Source of the DNA: Oceanibium sediminis
GTDB taxonomy: Bacteria > Pseudomonadota > Alphaproteobacteria > Rhodobacterales > Rhodobacteraceae
Assembly: GCF_003265325.1 (NCBI RefSeq)
Contig: NZ_QGNX01000015.1
Span: 1-34,770, forward strand
Direction: 5' to 3'
Length of the DNA stretch: 34,770 nucleotides
The notes under the pieces are model-generated. The model was given only the letters and a program-made list of their open reading frames with translations. It did no database searches and was not told the origin of the DNA. The translations under genes and the position numbers were made by a program. Shown in pieces: positions 31,456-34,770 of the stretch (position 1 is its first letter; the number at the start of each line of letters is the position of its first letter).

Positions 31456-32252
31456 GAAATCTCTCCTCTCAGGCGCAACATCGCGGCGGTCACTTTCGCC
31501 ACATGGCCCATGGTTTCTCGGTAAGGGGGAATGCCGCCGTGGCGATCGACCGCCTCGGGTCCGGCATTGTAGGCGGCGAGCGCCAGGCGGCTGTCGCCGA
31601 AACGGTCGAGCATCATCAGGAGATACCGCGCCGAGCCGTCGAGGTTCTGGCGCGGATCATGCGGATCGACACCTAGAACCCTCGCCGTGTCCGGCATCAG
31701 CTGGCCGAGCCCGATCGCGCCCGCGCCGCTCAGCGCGCGCGGATTGTAAGCGCTTTCGATCTCGATATTGGCGCGGTAGAGCGCGGCCCAGTCGGTGACC
31801 GTGAGTCCTGCGCGGCGCAAGCCGGGGTGACCGGCATAGCGGAAGGCGGTCGCCTCGATGGCCGCGAGAATTTCGGGATGAGCCGGAACGGGCGCGCGCG
31901 ATGCGCTCGGCGCATCGGCCTCGTCTTCAGATCGATTGGAGAAGAGAAAGAGCCGCTCGCCCGGACCCGTTGCATCGTTTGCCTGCGTGTCGGTCGATGC
32001 GTCTGGATCAGCCTGCGCGGCGGAGACGTCGATCAGCCGGCCGTCCTGGCCGACGGAGAAGATGAACCCGCCTGTCGTCGTCTGTGCCAGCAAGGCCGAG
32101 GGTGCGGAACAAACACCTGTACCGAGCAGGGCAAGGACCGCGAGAACGCGGCGGGCGGTAAATCCTTCAGGCCTTGGCGGCCACAGGCTTGCCCGGGGCT
32201 TCGTGCGGAACCCGTCCGCCTTCTTCGAGCGGGATGGAGACGACGGTTGCAC
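31452..32252 (-). CDS. virB1: VirB1-type lytic transglycosylase, start uncertain
   Basis: This exported lysozyme-like enzyme has its catalytic Glu in [14 protein letters not shown], then [20 protein letters not shown] and [18 protein letters not shown]. The enzyme domain fills the C-terminal 130 residues and is preceded by a variable linker. A signal peptide ([13 protein letters not shown] to LLAQ) is clear, but no ATG lies just before it. In-frame options are GTG 32252 (used here), CTG 32186, and ATG 32351, which would overlap the upstream gene even more. Translation may depend on re-initiation after the upstream gene, whose stop (32167) lies within this reading frame's 5' part. It opens the peptidoglycan for pilus assembly. 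Confidence 0.8.
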   Translation of the reverse strand: MQPSSPSRSKKADGFRTKPRASLWPPRPEGFTARRVLAVLALLGTGVCSAPSALLAQTTTGGFIFSVGQDGRLIDVSAAQADPDASTDTQANDATGPGERLFLFSNRSEDEADAPSASRAPVPAHPEILAAIEATAFRYAGHPGLRRAGLTVTDWAALYRANIEIESAYNPRALSGAGAIGLGQLMPDTARVLGVDPHDPRQNLDGSARYLLMMLDRFGDSRLALAAYNAGPEAVDRHGGIPPYRETMGHVAKVTAAMLRLRGEIS

Positions 32253-32502
32253 CCATGTCGGCCAGGAAGCTGACGAGGCCGACGATTGTCTTGAATTCGC
32301 GGATCTTGAGATAGCTGCGCGATGTGACGAGCAGTTTCTCGTCCCGTCCATCGGCCGAGACGGCCCGCACGGTCCAGGTGCCGTACCAGCTGTTGTGGCG
32401 TTTCTCGGCGCCTTCCTTGCAGACGACCTCGGCCCTGTACCCCTGGCCGAGCAATCCGCGCAGGCCGTCTTCGGTGACCACATTCGGTGCTTCTTCTATC
32501 AT
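32167..32502 (-). CDS. Unrecognised small protein at the head of the virB operon
   Basis: This 111-aa predicted cytoplasmic protein starts [14 protein letters not shown]. It contains [21 protein letters not shown] and [18 protein letters not shown]. No signal peptide or membrane segment is seen, and the family is unknown to me. An AGGGAGG ribosome-binding site is only 2 bp from the ATG, unusually close. An in-frame ATG 66 bp upstream (32568) would add residues that do not look conserved. It is the first gene of the minus-strand virB run, so it may be regulatory. A weak promoter-like pair, TTGCAG and TATCGC with 17 bp between, lies upstream on the minus strand around 32590-32562. Confidence 0.65.
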   Translation of the reverse strand: MIEEAPNVVTEDGLRGLLGQGYRAEVVCKEGAEKRHNSWYGTWTVRAVSADGRDEKLLVTSRSYLKIREFKTIVGLVSFLADMGATVVSIPLEEGGRVPHEAPGKPVAAKA

Positions 32503-32685
32503 GACCTCCCTTGGGCCCTCCTCATCATGAGTACCGGCCCGCGGGACATTTCCACACGGGCGATACAAGACAACATAAATGACTGCAAGACGATTTCTTC
32601 ATCTTGACTGGATGCTTTCGCGCACTTAGGCCCGCTATCACACAAATCCACCGATTCACACCGGCAAAGGAGTTTTGCCCTGCGC

Positions 32686-32964
32686 ATGTTTTGTGTCGGA
32701 CGAACCAACCTGCCCGGTTTGGTGGCAATCTTCGTGCTGAGCGGTCAGATGGCAAGCGCCTGCATCGCGCCGGACCGGCCCTTCCTGCCCGAAAACCCAG
32801 AAGACGTGCGCGAGTATGCCGAACTGCTGCGGGCCGACTTCGAGGGATACATCGCCGACATCCAGGAGCATTTCCGCTGCCTCGACGCCGAGCGCCAGCG
32901 CGCCTTCCTCGAGGCGCAGGAGGTCAGCCGCGACTACGGACGACTGGTCGAGATCCTCGAGTGA
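32686..32964 (+). CDS. Small exported protein of unknown function
   Basis: This 92-aa protein has a signal-peptide-like start (LPGLVAIFVLSGQMASA, then CIAPDRP) and a charged helical mature part rich in Glu, Arg and Ala. The Cys after ASA could be a lipidation site, though the lipobox is imperfect. AAAGGAG lies 13 bp before ATG 32686, and an in-frame CTG at 32680 would have better spacing. The ribosome-binding site sits in the loop of a small hairpin (GGCAAA 32663-32668, TTTGCC 32674-32679). It is divergent from the virB operon. Small exported proteins at this position are common in transfer regions; I do not recognise the family. Confidence 0.65.
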   Translation: MFCVGRTNLPGLVAIFVLSGQMASACIAPDRPFLPENPEDVREYAELLRADFEGYIADIQEHFRCLDAERQRAFLEAQEVSRDYGRLVEILE

Positions 32965-33078
32965 GGACCCGCATGCTTGCTGGTCACCGCTTCAGACATT
33001 GAGCGTCACAAAGAAATCTGATTGCCGTCATACGTGTTGTATTGTATTCGACCGCATAGTTTTGTGGAGAGTCGATAC

Positions 33079-33735
33079 ATGCGACGCAAGATCCTGCGGC
33101 TGGCGATGGCCGCGACATTGACGCTTTCGGGACAGGTTCCGTTGGCGACCCCGGCGAGCGCCTACCAGGTGGACTGCGCCATCCTGCTCTGCCTCGCGGG
33201 CGGCTGGCCGGCCTCGGCGCCATGCGCCCATGCCCGCGCGGTGTTCATCCGCCGGATCACCCCCTGGCCCATCGAACCGCCGCTCCAGATCTGGCGCTGT
33301 CCCATGGGGGCGTCGTTCTCGCCGATCGAGGCCCCCGGACCGGCCGGACGCCTGCTCGACGCAGCCTTCCAGGCTACCCTGCCCCGGCAGTCCTTCCCGG
33401 AGAACGCGCCGGTGATCGAGGTGCAGGCCACGGACGGGGCGGACATCGACATCTCGGGCGACGCCTTCGATTTCGTGCGAAGCATCCGGGTCTACCACAT
33501 CCAGTATCGCCAGCACGAAAACCGCGACGGCGACTGCAACCGCACCGACTCGACGCGGCTCGGGTCCTACGGCGCGCAGGGCGACTATCGCTGGACCGCG
33601 TCCAGCACGGCCCAGGTCCCGCCTGCCTCGCAGCTGAGGATCCCGAACGGATGCGGCAGTTATTCCTACCGCTCGGTCTTCGTCGACTGGCGTGACCACG
33701 CCGGAAACTACGGATCCGAAGAAGTCCGCTACTGA
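33079..33735 (+). CDS. Exported TrbM-like conjugation protein (tentative)
   Basis: This 218-aa protein has a signal peptide ending LATPASA. The mature start YQVDCAILLCLAGGWPAS followed by a later CP resembles the Cys-rich core of TrbM/KikA proteins (CxxxLCL, Gly, Cys, CP), which accompany conjugative transfer operons. The remaining 120 residues (Asp- and Tyr-rich, with DCNRTDSTR and IPNGCGSYSYRS) look like a beta-rich periplasmic domain. ATG 33079 is preferred over 33022 because the signal peptide begins there and GGAGAG lies about 8 bp upstream. It is on the plus strand, separate from virB, and followed by a hairpin. Confidence 0.6.
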   Translation: MRRKILRLAMAATLTLSGQVPLATPASAYQVDCAILLCLAGGWPASAPCAHARAVFIRRITPWPIEPPLQIWRCPMGASFSPIEAPGPAGRLLDAAFQATLPRQSFPENAPVIEVQATDGADIDISGDAFDFVRSIRVYHIQYRQHENRDGDCNRTDSTRLGSYGAQGDYRWTASSTAQVPPASQLRIPNGCGSYSYRSVFVDWRDHAGNYGSEEVRY

Positions 33736-33743
33736 CCATTGTC

Positions 33744-33764
33744 GGCCCGGGTCAACCCGGGGCC
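33744..33764 (+). terminator. Hairpin after the TrbM-like gene
   Basis: GGCCC-GGG, loop TCAA, CCC-(G)-GGGCC forms an 8-bp GC stem with one bulged G, 8 bp after the stop codon. There is no T run behind it, so it could terminate transcription only weakly or stabilise the message end. Confidence 0.4.
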
Positions 33765-33890
33765 TGATCATCCATTTGCACCGGAGGCTGTGCATCCCAG
33801 ACCCAAAAAAGAGAACGACGCCAGACCGATAGTCCGACGCCGCGCCCGATTACTCACTGTGCCCGAGTTTTCTAGCCGATCGCCCGGAGA

Positions 33891-33922
33891 CCTGCAACCA
33901 GCAAAGTTGTTTTGCTGGCAGG
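33891..33922 (+). promoter_or_regulatory. Hairpin upstream of the right-edge gene
   Basis: CCTG-CAA-CCAGCAAA pairs with TTTGCTGG-CAGG around a short GTTGT loop, giving a 12-bp stem with a CAA bulge, 50 bp before the ATG at 33973. It lacks a following T run. It may be a regulatory leader, a protein-binding site, or the tail of an unrelated transcript. Confidence 0.4.
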
Positions 33923-33972
33923 AATGTTGTTGCCTCACGATCTGACGTCGCCCCTCCAAAGAGACGACTTTC

Positions 33973-34770
33973 ATGGACCTTACAACCGGCTCAATCCTGC
34001 GGCAGATCCTCCGATGCGATCTGTCCGTTTCCGCGCACAAGCTCGCGACGATCATCCTCGACGGCATCGCCTGGAAGGATGGCTACAACGGGCTCGAGCG
34101 TGGCACCGCCGCCTTCACGCTTTCCACGCTTTCCGACATCATGGGAGTGACGCGTCAGCATCTCACGACTCTGCTTGCCGAACTCGCGGCATCGGAGCTT
34201 CGCGTCGAGCGCTGGAAGCCCAACGGAAAGTTCGCGCCGTGGCTCTTCCGCTTTGGCTGCGTCGCCGAGGAGTCGCTACAGCATCTGGCGTCAACTGGGG
34301 GCGACACATCACTATTTAGAGAGTCTAATAACAAAACTATCTTCTCCGGGAAGATCGAGATCGCCCCCGGCTCGAACGTCCATCGCACCACCTGGGCGGC
34401 GCTCATCAAGGCGGCGAAAGCCGCCCTGCCCTGCTGGAACGTGGACACGCAAGCAATCTGGGATCGTTTCATGGCCTTCAACGAAGCCCGCGGAAACACC
34501 TGCGTTCCGGCGGGCTTTCTCCTCGGCTTCATGCGCCGTTGGCAGACGTCGGCCGGGCGACCGCCGGCAACGCCGGGATCCGTCAATTGCCCCAGATCTG
34601 ATGAAGGGAGTGCCGAGACCGAGCTGGTGCGTCTGACCCGCTCTGCGCCGGTTGGGAACGGGAGTGGGCAAAACCTGGGGGTTATGCGGCTGCTCTTTGG
34701 TACGCACCAGTTAGACGGCCGTCGAGAACGGCGGCACGCACAACGGCTACGCGGTGGGCTCCCTTGGGCG
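33973..34770 (+). CDS. Winged-helix-like protein, 3' end beyond the window
   Basis: The frame is open from ATG 33973 to the last base (266 codons) with no stop. It begins MDLTTGSILRQILRCDLSV. Residues 45-95 read as a winged helix (AAFTLSTLSDIMGVTRQHL, then a wing VERWKPNGKFAPW), which suggests DNA binding. Up to about residue 205 codon use and amino-acid pattern are convincing (WNVDTQAIWDRFMAF, VPAGFLLGFMRRW). The last 60 residues are Arg/Gly-rich and look less like a folded protein, so a frameshift or a disordered tail is possible. It could be a regulator or a replication-associated protein; I do not recognise the family. Confidence 0.6.
   Translation, partial: MDLTTGSILRQILRCDLSVSAHKLATIILDGIAWKDGYNGLERGTAAFTLSTLSDIMGVTRQHLTTLLAELAASELRVERWKPNGKFAPWLFRFGCVAEESLQHLASTGGDTSLFRESNNKTIFSGKIEIAPGSNVHRTTWAALIKAAKAALPCWNVDTQAIWDRFMAFNEARGNTCVPAGFLLGFMRRWQTSAGRPPATPGSVNCPRSDEGSAETELVRLTRSAPVGNGSGQNLGVMRLLFGTHQLDGRRERRHAQRLRGGLPWA

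Noticed and set aside
34640-34770. Insertion sequence end near the right border
   Set aside because: I suspected a junction because the coding pattern changes, but no terminal inverted repeat or transposase could be seen in the bases available.

Overview
The window looks like accessory DNA from a conjugative plasmid or integrative conjugative element of an alphaproteobacterium, most likely Rhodobacterales (Paracoccus/Rhodobacter/roseobacter type). The inference rests on high GC, GC-rich codon use, an Agrobacterium-like virB/virD/virC gene set in the arrangement I associate with rhodobacterial plasmids, and the block of strawberry-notch helicase, toprim protein and DUF2493 protein at the left end. 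No rRNA, tRNA, CRISPR array or intact insertion sequence was seen.

Layout. (1) 1-4564 is an element backbone: the C-terminal part of a strawberry-notch-type helicase, a toprim primase-like protein, and a DUF2493 protein behind a strongly structured leader. (2) 4649-12172 is a defence cargo region with visibly lower GC. It holds a lone WGR-domain gene and then, behind a near-consensus promoter, a seven-gene run: an unrecognised 444-aa protein, an Xre/MbcA/ParS-type antitoxin, a RES-domain toxin, and the four genes of a QatABCD anti-phage system. All gaps are 9 bp or less, and the toxin gene overlaps qatA by an ATGA, so the toxin-antitoxin pair and Qat look like one transcription unit. (3) 12342-14057 (minus strand) has a small orphan gene and a virC1-virC2 pair. 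(4) 14058-14547 is a repeat-rich gap between divergent virC and virD genes and is the best oriT candidate. (5) 14548-19430 (plus) encodes a MobC/VirD1-like accessory factor, a VirD2-type relaxase and a VirD4/TraG coupling protein. (6) 19500-21070 (minus) is a hipBA toxin-antitoxin operon whose promoter carries four 18-bp operators spaced exactly 27 bp apart. (7) 21223-32502 (minus) is a complete VirB-type type IV secretion operon in the order unknown-virB1-virB2-virB3-virB4-virB7-lytic transglycosylase-virB5-virB8-virB9-virB10-virB11-small exported protein-virB6. (8) 32686-34770 (plus) has two exported proteins, one TrbM-like, and a winged-helix-like protein that runs off the window.

Together the virC/virD genes would process DNA at oriT, VirD4 would recruit it, and the VirB channel would export it. 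HipBA and possibly RES/Xre would stabilise the element, and Qat would protect the host from phage. The most novel-looking point is the seven-gene operon joining a 444-aa protein of unknown function and a RES/Xre module to QatABCD. Next are the lytic transglycosylase with VirB5-like ends and the phased-operator, apparently leaderless hipBA promoter.
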